The translations under genes were made by a program, and so were the position numbers. Below are positions 1 to 11,500 of a stretch of 64,000 bases of DNA, piece after piece. The stretch is from Micromussa lordhowensis (Eukaryota > Cnidaria > Anthozoa > Scleractinia > Lobophylliidae): the NCBI GenBank assembly GCA_964020085.1, contig OZ026595.1:20021653-20085652 (forward strand). The letters run 5' to 3'. Positions within the stretch are counted from its first letter, which is position 1; every line of letters starts with the position of its first letter. The notes below the pieces were generated by a model, which saw only the letters and a program-made list of their open reading frames with translations, made no database searches and was not told the origin of the DNA.

Positions 1-1
1 G

Positions 2-622
2 AGGAGGCTGGCAACAGTTTCCAGCACTTTTCTAACAGCTATACTTTGAAGGATGAATACTGCCACTGTTTAACAAGGGTTAACAAGTTGCAATTAGATT
101 TTTTACATAACAGGTTACTATAGCAACAATATGACCTATTACAAAACACCCTTAATATTGGCTTTAAGCGTTTATGACTCAAAAACGAGCTCGGAAGCAC
201 CCATTTTTTATTGTCGAATTCTAATAACAACGATAAGACGCAACGTTTTGCAAAGTTTACAAACATTCTGTGGGGTGGGTTCAGAGCCACCTACACTTTT
301 CGAAAAATTAAGGTGGTGTTAACCCATTCCACAGAATATTTTTAAACTTGCTTATTCAATTCGGTAATAAAAAAGATAGTGGTTCACCGAGCTGGTTTTT
401 GAGTTATAAGCCCTTCAAGCTAAAATTAAGGGTTGTTTAAGAAGGTCGTATTGTTGCTATGGTAACCTATTGTGCCACAAAATTGAAAGCAACATGTTCA
501 CAAATGATTGGGCAGTGTTTTGATATAATGATTTTGGCATCAACCGATATAGAGTGGTTAGAATGACCCATCAAAGTCTACGTCTTGGAAAGTGCTGGAA
601 ACTGTTTTGTTCGAGCCATCTT
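2..622. repeat. Palindromic inverted-repeat element, copy A of the AAGGTGGCTC family
   Basis: The left arm (GGCTGGCAACAGTTTCC) returns as its reverse complement at the right end (GGAAACTGTTTTGTTCGAGCC). The two halves are diverged mirror images around about 300-320, where two copies of a GTGG...ACC motif meet head to head. The same family occurs at 22082-23409 and 37262-38309. It encodes nothing recognisable; short ORFs here are fold-back shadows. It is probably a non-autonomous DNA element. Confidence 0.6.
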
Positions 623-699
623 AAACTCCCTATTAAGACTTTTTAACCCCTCAGAGTCCGTAGCCTGACATGATGCTATTTTCGTTTTCTATCACCGAG

Positions 700-3600
700 A
701 ATGCAAGGCCAAGATAGATATTGGATTTCTGGTGGACAGTTCGGGTAGCATCGAGAAATCTGGTAAAGGAAACTACAAAAAGTGCCTGGATTTCATTAAA
801 ACTGCGGTGAATGGTTCATTTATATCGGAGACCTTCACACATGTTGGATTGGTTTTGTTTTCTTCCAAGGTTTGTGCTATTATGAAAGTTCATCAAGTTA
901 TCCAAGTATTAAAAACTTCCTCTATAAGCTGGCCATTTCTCTTACGACGAAACTCTGATTCTAACGTACGAAAGGCGATTCTAACGTACGCAATGCGATT
1001 CTAACGTACGCAAGGCGATTCTAACGTACGCAATGCGATTGCAACATGTTTAAGACTTCAAATTACTTCAGGTTGAAGTAATAACTTCAAGTTGTTGGAA
1101 ACGCGCGTTAGGTTCCTGAAAATTTATCCAGCGTTTCAAATCGCTAACGCGAAATTCTTCTCAAACCTGTACTGTTTTCAAGTAGGTGCTCTTTTTACCT
1201 TGCTTGAACTAACAAATAAGCGCGAAGCTGGGTGTGAAATATGCTAAGTCTACGGCTGTAACTAGCCATAGAGGCTACTACAGAATATAGTTTTCGTTTT
1301 CCATCCACGTTTTTGTTTTCGTTCATTTTCAAGGTACTTTGGTGTAACATGACCGGGAGTAGCACATGCACATTCTTTGTGTCTTGGTGCCGCCGAACAG
1401 TCGCGATAACTTTGAAGGAGTTTCTAACCCCATATATAGAGGATATTACACGGTGGCGAGAAGATATGAATTTTATGTTCGAGTGGCAAGAACAATATCT
1501 CACGAGTGAGCGAAGCGAACGAGTGAGATATTGTTCTTGCCACGAGAACATAAAATTCGTATCTTTTTATTATATGGAGACTAAATATAAAACATAAAAA
1601 ACAAAAGCATAAATATAAAACAAAAGGCGGGAATCGGAACGATACGACACTCACAAACGTGACATACGGAAAATACGCCACTCGGGTCCCGGATAAAGTC
1701 AGTGGCGTCTGGAATCTACGAGTGGTTTAGTTCCCAGTAAAACACTCTCCTCCATGTAATAAACCGAGTTATTTTTGTACTAAAAATTAATAAAGTTCAA
1801 AACAAGAGTTAAGGTAGGAAACCACCAGTAGTGATAGTGATACTTGTTACTGTAAACTATAGAACAGTATTCAATTGAGTGTCGTAACACCAAAACCAAA
1901 GAAGACACTCTGGACAATCATATATTACATAGACAATCTAGTGAACCAATCAAAAGTCAACGCTAATACATGTAGCCGGCACATAGCGCGGGAGAAAATG
2001 TGCGTGGGAGTCACGTTTGGTTTTGGTAGCCTGCGTAGCAAGTGTTCTCGTACGAGCCGAATGAAATCGGACCGCGCGAAAGAGCTTTTTTGCATTCGGG
2101 CCGCGTGAAAATTAACAAATTGGCGTCAGTTTTTCATGCGTCTGTCCTGTTATTGATCATAAATTTCGTCATCACATTGTCAAAGTAGTTGTGAATCCAC
2201 GAGGTGATAGCCAAGTGGATCCGCAGACTACTTTGACAATGTGATGACGAAATTCATTGTCAATAACAGGACAGACTCATTAAAAACTGACATCAATCAA
2301 TAGGTTTTGATTTTACTTCTGACTGGTTGAAAAAGCGGCGTGATTTTGTTAAGCCAATCGATTAACGTGGTAAAACAAAACAAAAGCAAATGTCGACACT
2401 CCGGTGAAAACAGCTCTATTTCACACGCTGATAGACATCTCTCTTCACTACCTTTCAGCGCCAAACAGTCTTTACATTAGCACAGTTCTATGATGCAGAG
2501 CAGATGATGAAAGCAATAGACAAAGCTCCCTTCCTCAAGGGCGGGACCCTGACAGGAAAAGGGCTAAATCACGCCAAGGTAGAGCTATTCGACAAAACAG
2601 GACGTAAAGGCGTTCCCAAGGTTCTTATTGTCATGACAGATGGAAGATCAACTGACGACGTCGTAAAGCCCGCCAATGCACTGAGTGCAGCAAACATCAC
2701 GGTGTTTGCTATAGGAGTTGGAAGAAACTATGATATACAGCAACTACAACAGATCGCTTCTAAACCGGAAATAAAGTACGCTCTCACGTCAGACTTCAAT
2801 AGACTCAACGATTTATACACCAGCATAAGAGATGATGCCTGCAGAGGTGAGTGATCATGATACTGAGTAGGCTGCCGGAGGGAGCACAATTTTGGTTTGC
2901 AATCATGCAGATGACTGGTAAAATCTTTGACTTTGTTCCATTGGCTTGCACTATACCATTCCACGTCGCACTGTTGCCATGCAATATTTGAAACCGCGCA
3001 AATTTGTGTGCCAGTCGGCCTGATGTAAAAAGCCATTGAAGTTGGGCAACCTTTCTAACTAGAGAAGGCATTCACTATTCAAAAAAAGGGATTTATAATT
3101 GCAAAAACGGAAAAAAGGAAAATTTGAACATTTTGTGTCTTCAAGCTTTTAATTTGGCGCCAAAAAATGGGTCGCCCGCGTTCGGCAACTCGCTCTTCTA
3201 TCGCTGTCGCCAGGTAGGAAAATACTTGTGCCATTCACAACAAAATATGCTGTCAAATCAAACCCAGAATTCTCGAATTAAGCACTAGAAGAAGCAACTT
3301 AAGTATTGTCTTCATGTTTTTTTAGCTGCGAAGAAAAAGACTATTATCGTGTCGTTTCGGTAGGACAGCTCGGTTTCGACTGCCGCTCGTACTGCGGGCA
3401 CAGCGATTGTAGGCGTCAAGCAAATCATGTTTTCGCGTTTTTTTTCTATTTTTGAGTCGGGAGGTATAACAAAACACTTTATGACTTGACCCTCAGGAAA
3501 CAGTGAGTTTTCACCTCGACCCTCAACAAAACTCACTGTTTCCCTTGGGGCGAGTCGTTAAGTGCTTATTGTCAATAAGCGGAAAGACGCATGAATTTAC

Positions 3601-4384
3601 AATTTACGCGATGCGTCAGCGAGCGATAGCGAGTGCAAGAGCTGACAAATATGAATATATAATAAATATATAAATATGCCTTAATTTATCCACGGCAGTG
3701 TTTATAGCACAAAGGCTAGTGGGGCCGAGCAAACAACTGAAACAAATAATTCAAATTGAACATAGCATTAGTAAGAATCCCAACTGGCCGGATCCACACC
3801 AGTTGGCTACTTACAAGTGTGGCTGAGGATTTGAACCTGGGGCTGTCGTGCAACAAATCCAGGTAGAGGTCAGAGCGGAACTCAAACCCGGGACCGCTGA
3901 CCACTCAGCCACGCTGCCCCCAATTTGTTTGTTTGAAAATTTGTTATTGCAAAAGAGAAATTAATTCCACTCGGTTATCGTCTCGTGGATCCACTGGTAC
4001 TTTGACAACGTTATGACAAAATTCATGATCAATAACAGGACAGACGCATGAAAAACTGACGTCAATTGGTTAATTTGTCGTAATTGGCCATAGTAACGAC
4101 GACTTTGGTTTTGGTTGTAGGCTCAGCTAAGAATCTCTCTCAGCAACACTTTATTCCGTTTCTACTGACTAACGCTTTCCTCTTAGTTTTTTTGTCATAT
4201 TTTTTTTTCAGTGAATTCAACCTTGTCTGATCAAGGTGTGCTACTCGACACTCCAGTGCAGGCTCCAGCCCATGACCACGCGGCGTTTGCGCCACACGGC
4301 AGTCACTCTGTGGTTCCACAGATAGCTGTGCTAAAATCAAAGTCCCGGATAGAAGAACACCCACATAAACACAGGCGTGGCTGA
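700..4384 (+). CDS. vWA-domain protein, C-terminal three exons (5' part outside the window)
   Basis: Exons read as 700-869, 2459-2846 and 4212-4384; the stop TGA is at 4382-4384. The first two encode one complete von Willebrand A domain. It opens with DIGFLVDSSGSIE, giving the metal-site DxSxS motif, continues with GGTLTGKGL (the metal-site threonine) and VLIVMTDGRS (the metal-site aspartate), and ends DLYTSIRDDAC. Junctions agree in phase: AG/AATGC (phase 1), AAG/GTTTGT to CAG/CGC (phase 0), AGAG/GTGAGT to CAG/TGA (phase 1). The terminal exon adds 57 residues rich in His, Ala and Pro, ending HPHKHRRG, with no further domain. vWA domains bind extracellular ligands through a divalent metal and are common in matrix and adhesion proteins. 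In corals, vWA proteins occur in the skeletal organic matrix, but that role is only possible here. Upstream exons and any signal peptide lie before base 1. Introns are filled with repeats. Confidence 0.85.
953..1040. repeat. 20-bp tandem repeat, about four copies
   Basis: The unit is CTAACGTACGMAAKGCGATT, with exact 20-bp spacing from 961. AAGG and AATG variants alternate between units. It lies in the first visible intron of the vWA gene. Confidence 0.9.
1461..1565. repeat. Fold-back element, 43-bp arms
   Basis: Arms 1461-1503 and 1523-1565 are near-perfect reverse complements (core GGCAAGAACAATATCTCAC). They are separated by a 19-bp loop containing GAGTGAGCGAAGCGAAC. ORFs on both strands here are shadows of the palindrome. 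It looks like a MITE, inside an intron of the vWA gene. Confidence 0.8.
1858..2419. mobile_element. Inverted-repeat (MITE-like) element containing a second fold-back
   Basis: The outer ends pair TATAGAACAGTATTCAATTG...GTGTCG with CGACACT...GAAAACAGCTCTAT. The same terminal sequence bounds the 155-bp element at 44491-44645. Nested inside, 2120-2189 and 2226-2296 are reverse complements (core TTTCGTCATCACATTGTCAA). A partial copy of that inner arm is at 3976-4060. There is no transposase, so it is non-autonomous. It lies in the vWA gene intron. Confidence 0.65.
3720..3921 (-). mobile_element. tRNA-derived SINE
   Basis: Read on the minus strand from 3921, the head is GGGGGCAGCGTGGCTGAGTGG (3921-3901), which holds a tRNA A-box. 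A B-box-like GGTTTGAGTTC follows, and later a second one, GGTTCAAATCC. This is the layout of a RNA polymerase III-transcribed SINE, and the head is Leu- or Ser-like. The 3' limit near 3720 is approximate. It lies in the last intron of the vWA gene. Confidence 0.7.
3976..4060. repeat. Partial copy of the 2120-2296 fold-back arm
   Basis: CTTTGACAACGTTATGACAA and the following AATAACAGGACAGAC match the right arm at 2226-2280 with a few substitutions. Only one arm is present, so this is a truncated relic. Confidence 0.65.
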
Positions 4385-5296
4385 TCAAATTTTATAGATC
4401 ACCAAGTTCAGTGAAGAGAATAAGCACTACAGTTCTAAATTTCTAATTGCTGGTCAGTTCAGTATTGAACTGTAAACGTCGATACCACAGAAACGTTGCA
4501 TGGATCCTGTGTTCGAATTTATAAATGTATGTTAATTAAGATTCGAAAAACACGAGTATTAAATTGATTCTTATCTCATTGGAAACACACTCCCTCGTCC
4601 TTCCAACCTATTGAGTGATGCTTGGTTCATGTACTCTAGTCTGTGCAAGCTGTTACAAAATTTCCCCTCTCCTGTTTCATTTAACTTTCAATTCTAATCC
4701 CCTATGAACTTGCGCACTCAATCACCTGCCTTGATCCTTCCCTGGGGCGGCTTCATTTCGCAATGAAATTAACAACAAGGCTCGCGGGGAATGATCGTTA
4801 CGCGGCCCACCGCGCTCCAGCGGCGTGTAGGATATCGCTTAGGGATGGGGTAGAGAAGATCAAAATGTTAATTTCTCCATACACATTGGTGTGTTTTTTT
4901 TAGATGCATCTATATGGATCGAGAATGTCATTACATCAAGGAAATACCCCACACCAAACTCTCTTAAACATGTTTGTCTGTCACTCTGTCTGAGAACACA
5001 TTTTGATATTGTAGCGGAAAGTTATAACGTGCCCTTCTTTTGAGAGTAAGGTTGACCCTTAACAGTCAAAGCCACAACAGCGTTCCACGATGACATTTTA
5101 TACTTTTGTCCCATTTTTACTGCATCATGGTACTACAGCAGAAAAGGTTGAGAGTAACGGCAAATACAAGGACCTCACACAGATTGTCAATTATGATCAA
5201 TACCACAAGGTACACCACAGACCCTATAGAACGGTCCTAGCCCGTAAACTGAGTCACCAAGGATCCCTTGCGCTGAAAACTAGCATTTCAACGTAA
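4385..5296. other. Unassigned spacer after the vWA gene
   Basis: It holds the presumed 3' UTR of the vWA gene, then sequence with no recognised gene or clear repeat. A 68-codon ORF at 5090-5296 shows no family motif and is not supported. Confidence 0.5.
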
Positions 5297-5925
5297 AACA
5301 CGTACATGCATACTTTATTGAACCTCCCCAATGGGGCTTTTCAGGAACAATAATTATAAAGTTATAATTTACAATGGTTTAAACTATTTATAATATTAAA
5401 AAATATTTAAAATATTAAAAAATTAAAGAAATAACTAACTCATCACAATATCAATTTCGAAACTACACATCACTACATCAATTACATCCTATATCCCTTA
5501 GAAGTTTGCTCTTAAACGCTTCTTAAAGATTGATTCGTTACTAGAAAGTTTTAAAATCAATTCCAAGGAGTTCCAGATGCTGACAGTTCGGTAATAAAAC
5601 GTTCTCTGTCCAGAAGCAGTTTTAAAAAGAGGTTAAAAGAGGGACATTTAACAATTAGGGAACTCCTGGTTGTGTGGATACTGGAAGCCACCTAAGGCGT
5701 TTTAGTTCAGGCGTAACATGATCATATTTCCGAATTCCACTTACTATTCTACAGGCAAAATTTTGTACTGATTGTAGTTTGTCAATATTTAACTTCGAGC
5801 AATTGGCCCACACGTTTGAACAATAAAACAATTTGCTAAAAACTAAAGTATTCATAACAATGAGAAGGGTCCTTCTGTCGAATGCATGTGTGACGCGGTT
5901 AATTTTCCCGAGAGAAGACACGCAT
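5297..5925 (-). pseudogene. Truncated CR1/L2-type LINE, end of the reverse transcriptase ORF plus 3' tail
   Basis: On the minus strand, 5921-5670 reads as the end of a LINE RT protein. It contains LFYCSNVWANCSK, VQNFACRIVSG, YDHVTPELKRLRWLPVST. The frame then breaks. The typical C-terminus resumes at about 5640-5503 (TASGQRTFYYRTVSIWNSLE, then a KKRLRANF-stop). A short A/T-rich 3' UTR ends near AATAAAGTATG at 5300. Both the frameshift and the missing 5' part show it is dead. Confidence 0.85.
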
Positions 5926-6879
5926 AACGAAACGGATTAAACTCACGAGTAGACACCGAAGAGTTTCTTTATACACCAAAAAAATAACCTTATTTTAGAA
6001 TATTTGTGCTTTTTAATATCCATAAATTTGTTTCTATTTGAAACGATAAATATTTACCTACTAGATAGTTAAATATTACTTATCCGCTATTGTTTTATCC
6101 CTAAATATCCGACGTATAACACAAACAAAGTGGTTTTCAAAAAAGGGTTACTGGCGTTAGTACGTCGGGGAGAGCCTGGAGACTAAAAAGTCAACCATGC
6201 GCATTAAGCTTGGGTCAAACACACTGTTGAAGAAATAAAAACATTAACATCTGCAGTACAACATTGGAGAAAGAATTCACAGGCCAATTCATCTACCTAT
6301 CGAACAAACACCATATTGTTGAAAAATGCGAATAACGTTTCTAGCGTCAGCTCTTTGTCAGAGCAAACCAAAGGAGTGCAAGCTGAGAGTAAGTTTATGT
6401 ACACAGCTAAAAAGATTAAACTAAAAAGGACAAACTAAAAAGGTGGGCAACACTTTGCGATGTTTTTTTTAAATAATCTGCCTGGTCGGCGGACAAGTGA
6501 GTTCAAGACCCTTAGTCAGGGAGGGTCAGTGGATTGTAGAGGTTGTGGGCTGGTGAACGTTAGTCAGTAAGGCTATGGCAGTAACTCAATATACAAATGC
6601 GACTGGAAGACCGGTTCAAAAGTCGGACTGGGCTTTAGACCTCCATAGACAGGTCAGGTTGGCGCCCGGCTTTCTTCATATTATCTTCTTGTTTCATTTT
6701 GGGGTCGCCTGTTTGCGTGTGCCATACAAGAATCTGTGTTAAAACAAACAAGGGAATAACACATTTAATCTAAGAAATTTTAGTTCTGGGATAAATCTAA
6801 TACATTAAAACACCTGAGATGCACCAAGAGGCGTGTAAAAGCCATGAAAGTCACAAAGTTGTTAGTGTTTAAAGAAACT
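5926..6879. other. Unassigned spacer
   Basis: I see no gene. The segment around 6480-6680 is less AT-rich than its surroundings and may be an old repeat, but I recognise no ends. Confidence 0.4.
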
Positions 6880-7495
6880 GATAGATAGATAGCCTTTATT
6901 TCAGTTTATAAAACGATCAGAATTAAAGCTAAGAAGCTTGTGGTGTGGTTGAACCAAAGTTATCTATAAAACTATAACTAGTAAAACTACAATGAAAATC
7001 TTAAAATCTAATATATACAAACTCTTCAAATCTAAAACTACAAGTTGACGGCGGGTATATCACTTTGACTTTAAGTCATTAAAAATGTCGAACCATTTAA
7101 GCTTACACCGAAAGTCGCTGTATCGAGTCCTATTCACCAGGCCATTGTGTCTGTATGTTGCAGTATTCCAGGAGGTTGCACCTCTGTACGCTACAGACTG
7201 AATCTTTCATGTAATGAAAACTGAAGCGCGAACTATCAAGGCCGGAGCCCTTGCACGAGTTGAATAACTTGAGATCTGCTTCTTTATGATATTATTACTT
7301 AGAATGTTTAGCAATCTATCATAATACCTTGCGTGTACAGATAAAAATAGCAGATGTAAAATAAAAAAAGAGGGAGGACCATTGCGCTCGTCCTAGGACT
7401 TCTGCCGATGCCATGTCCTTAGGCAAGTTACAAATGAGTCTCGCAGCCCAACAGTGAAGCCGTTCCAGTGTGCCAGAGTTTCAACTGATGTGTCA
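6880..7495 (-). pseudogene. Decayed LINE 3' end with a short tetranucleotide tail
   Basis: The minus strand from about 7490 reads NSGTLERLHCWAARLICNLP, then KDMASAEVLGRAQWSSL, typical of the region after the LINE reverse transcriptase. After stops and a shift it resumes with GATSWNTATYRHNGLVNRT and ends DLKSK-stop near 7060. The element finishes with (TATC)n at 6880-6892, the 3' tail of CR1/L2-like elements. It is a different family from 5297-5925. Confidence 0.8.
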
Positions 7496-8564
7496 CTGCC
7501 GTGGCATGTGAAACACTTACTGAATAGCTATTTATCAACACGAAGTTAATAAAAACCGCCGTAGCGAGTTTACAAAGCTGACGTTTCGAAATTACCTAGT
7601 AAATGGCCAGGATATTACACATTATAAACCACCCATAAATTTCCGCGCGATTTTACTGGCTACTTTACGTCACTTGGTGTAAATCACCAGACAGTTTTCA
7701 CGCAATAACCCCACCTGCGTCGATATTTGTCCTCCGATTACTTCCGTCGAAAAGAAACAAAGCCAGCGTGAAAGAAGTTTCGACTTTTCATCTTTATTAC
7801 TTTACAGGAAAGAAAACCAAACTCGTTTCGTAGAGTCCGGAAAGTGCAAAAAAGTCAACGAAGTACGAGCGAACGAGTATAAGCTAACAAGCGCCGAGTT
7901 TTCGAGGTTTGATCTAAGGGGCGTTGCGAGGGTTTATTCACATGATAGTTTATCAAGGTTTTGGTCCAATCACAGTGGAAATAATAAAGTTAATTAAACC
8001 AATTTAATGTACTTGCTATCGTCAATCACGCGCATTCACCATCACATCAACAGTGGCTTTTTACGAGCAGTTTACGCGCGATATGAAAATTAATTGCGGG
8101 TTATAAAATAAATAAACCCCTTTCTGGCTTGCTGGTAGGTCGGCTGATAATGCCCTTGGCCGAGACATTGTCCTGAAAATTTCACATGGCCAGGAAGGCC
8201 GAACATATTTCTCCGTCAATACTTTCACGCAAAAAGTTTAGATTTGTAGCCAGGAAAAAAAGCGACATCTTGCCAGCTGCGATGGAATCTGCCCTCGCTG
8301 AGAGACAAGAACAACTACTTAAACGAAGTTTTGACAGCGTTTAAGAAAGTTGTGGTGTAATCCTGCACAAAACCGGTAGCCAAAGTTGTTACACCACACC
8401 TTGACGAGGTCAAGATGAACTGCAACAGATTCCGTGTGTAAATGAATAAATTCAGCCTCTGCTTCGTCGGACCAAACACGGATATTGTATAAACCTCAGT
8501 TCGGATATAAATCAACTCTAAATTAAGTGGAACTACGTGAAGTGTTAAACTTTGCTTCGCATAC
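7496..8564. other. 3' region of the glucuronyltransferase gene; terminal exon not resolved
   Basis: The last B3GAT residues (normally a VWHTRTE-like tail) should be encoded here or by read-through past 8565. Minus-strand 8515-8315 is open and starts LIYIRTE, but using it would need a 49-nt intron with a weak acceptor. Otherwise I see nothing supported. Confidence 0.35.
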
Positions 8565-11500
8565 CTGTTTACAATTATCCGCCAGTGGTTCAAACTCATC
8601 CCTCTTGGCCAGTTTGCTGATAACGGAGGACTCCAGATAGCCTCTGTTAGCAAGCGGATCCATTTGTACTTCTGGATTATCGATGAACAATTTGGCGTTT
8701 ATAGCAAAGCCCGCCATGTCTACAGGCATGGGGCGTTGAGGTCTCCAGGCAACGTAAAACTTCACCACAGCGCCATTCTCGCAGATTGGACCTTCCCACC
8801 TCAAGCCTCCCACCAGTCCGACGGGCCACACAGACACCTTCTTTGTGTAACGCATCTATATAACATCACAAAACGATGTTAATGTTTGGATTAATAACAC
8901 TAAATGTTAGAGAGCTTGAGCAATGAAGACGGCGATCCCGAAGACAACGCCAGGTAAACAATGAATTTGTATTTTATCTTCAATTTTCGCAATTGTCTAG
9001 ATCTGTTCAGTGTGCTTATTGGTCTCAGAACTTGTTCAAGCTAAATAAGGAAGGTTAGCGTTCAATTCCAAATAAAAATACGAAACGTTAGCCGCCGCCG
9101 TTCGTGGCCTCCTTTCATGTGGTTGTTGTACAGAAGACAGCAAAGAAAATGTACAAAGAAGTTTTAACGCACATGCACAGCCATTGTTCTACTCATTCAA
9201 TTTTTGGTTTGGCGACTTTCTCATTGCCGTTGCTGTTGTGGTTTGCTCAAGCTCTCTGTAGTTAAGCAGACAACATCTCGTTGCACACTGCTTAGTGTTA
9301 GAAGGTTAAATTTGCTGCATACAACAAGACAAAATCATGCAGGGACTGACGAAATGGGTCGGGCATTTAAAGTGTCTAACAGAACAACTAAGACAATGAA
9401 TATTAATACCAAAACGGACTTCTGACAACGAGGAAAACAAACTGATTGATTATGGGTGCTTTCCATTATGCCAAAGATTCCAGAAATTTCAGTCGGAATT
9501 CAAATGGAAAGGTCCGTTTCGGTTTCTTCCGACCGGAATATTCGGGATATGGAGGTGGTCCACTTTGACCGGTCGGAATATTCCGACCGAAATTCGCCGT
9601 TCCATTTTTCACGAACCGGTTCTTTGCCCTAATTAGGGAATTCGGAAAAGGAATAAAAAATTGGTAAGAGCTATTCCTTTTGGTTGGCCCGGTTAAATCA
9701 GGAAATGTTGTTCCATTTTCCTCGGGTATTCCCACTGATCTCTAACGGGTCGGTTTGGCATAATGGAAAGCACCCCACGTCTCTACTCAATGAATGCCAG
9801 AAGGTTCACGTTGTTAAATTGAATGACAGTGTCTACGTAAATTTTAGCACAAGGTTGGTGTATAAAATATGAGTGATCGAGGTACATGTACATAGTAGAT
9901 CAATCCCATTCCATATAGACCTGATAATCTAGCCCAGCTCCTAAGAGGTTTACAAGTAATTGACAATAAATATTGGATGGGATCTATCTGGGACTAAGAT
10001 GTTTGTCACATTGCCATTCTGCTTCAAGCCAGTTGTACATTACAAATTAAAGTGAAAAGCATGTACTGCGAAGGCTGGAAGGAGATTGCCATAGGAATCT
10101 CGTCTTGGTGCATGTCAAAGGACGATGTACAATTCCGCAAGTGAGTGGACAGTCATAATTTACTTAGTAGATTACCTGTTCAAATATTCTTATATCATAG
10201 GTGTTATCATCATCTCCAAAATACACAACACCTTTCATGTCATTTGTAAAATGTTCCCTGATCCATTTGAGGCCTAAATTTCTCTGATCAGCTCCTCTCG
10301 ATTTTAACCATCTAGGCTCGCCTTCTTTAGTTATAAGTTTTTTCTGGGTTTTAACTGCAAGATGTGTATAACTAACGCCACAGTTTTCTAAGAAACGGGT
10401 AACAAGACCTGTTTTCTCTTCAGAGTCCTCAACTACTATCCAATGAAGTCTTGGAACGTGCAAAAGTGTTTGCGACAGTCTTGTTAAGTCTGCTTTTTGT
10501 GTGTGTCTTTTGTAAGTGGGAGTAATAACATAAACAGTGGGCATTTCATTAAAGCCTTCCTTGTAAGGACTGTTGAATTTAGTAATTCCTAGCATCTTTA
10601 GTTTCTTGTTGATTTCCTCCTCCCTCTGCAGTACTGTAAGTTCTCTCTTTGTCAGTCTTTGCTGGATGAGGCTAATTTTTTCTATCACATCACTTGAGCT
10701 GTCTGAGTGTGAAAGACAAGAGGAAACATATCTCACATTAAAAAAAAATAAACAATAGTAATAATCAAGTTATTGCAATTGAATTGTACTATAACATGTA
10801 CATCTTGGAAAAAAATAATAAAAATGTGCATGTATGGACAAGCTAAAAATAATCCTAGCCATTGTGGAGAGCTGCCTTTAGTGAAGATCTGATTATATTA
10901 TAAGCAAACTAAAAACTGAGACTAGTGGTCAGTTCTTCTTGACTTGATTTATTATCATATATCATTCCTTATATGGATATAGATGTATATATACTAGTTA
11001 TGCAGCAACACCTTTGAGCAGTATACTGTGAAATATCCCACAAGTCACTTTCTTGGTATTTTCTTGGTGTACACAAAAAGCCTTTAGGCTCTGAAATCAG
11101 CAAAGTGTCACATTAGCTGCTAGTTGATGAAAGTGAAAGTTTGACTGTAACAAATTTAAGGATTCAGAGTGAGAGATTAGTGTAAAATTTCAAAATCCTT
11201 GTATAACCACTTTCAGCCCACGCAGCTCATTAATCACTTGCCCCAAAAAGGCAACAATAGCGAATTGCCTAAATAATTGATGCAATTTGCTGTTGTTGCT
11301 TCATTGGGGCAAGCGATAAACGTGCTGTGTGAGCTGAAAGTGGTTATATCAGACTATGATATCTGTTTGACCTCTATCAACTAGCAGCTAATGTTCGACA
11401 CTCTGCTGATTCCATTGTTTATCGAAAAACAAAATATTTATTTTGTCTCTTGTGCAACAAAAGATCTCCAAAGGATACTGGCAGGAAAACAGAGTTTTTT

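Noticed and set aside
8315..8515. Candidate last exon of the glucuronyltransferase (LIYIRTE)
   Set aside because: It needs a 49-nt intron with a weak acceptor and has only a four-residue resemblance to the family tail, so it is mentioned but not included.
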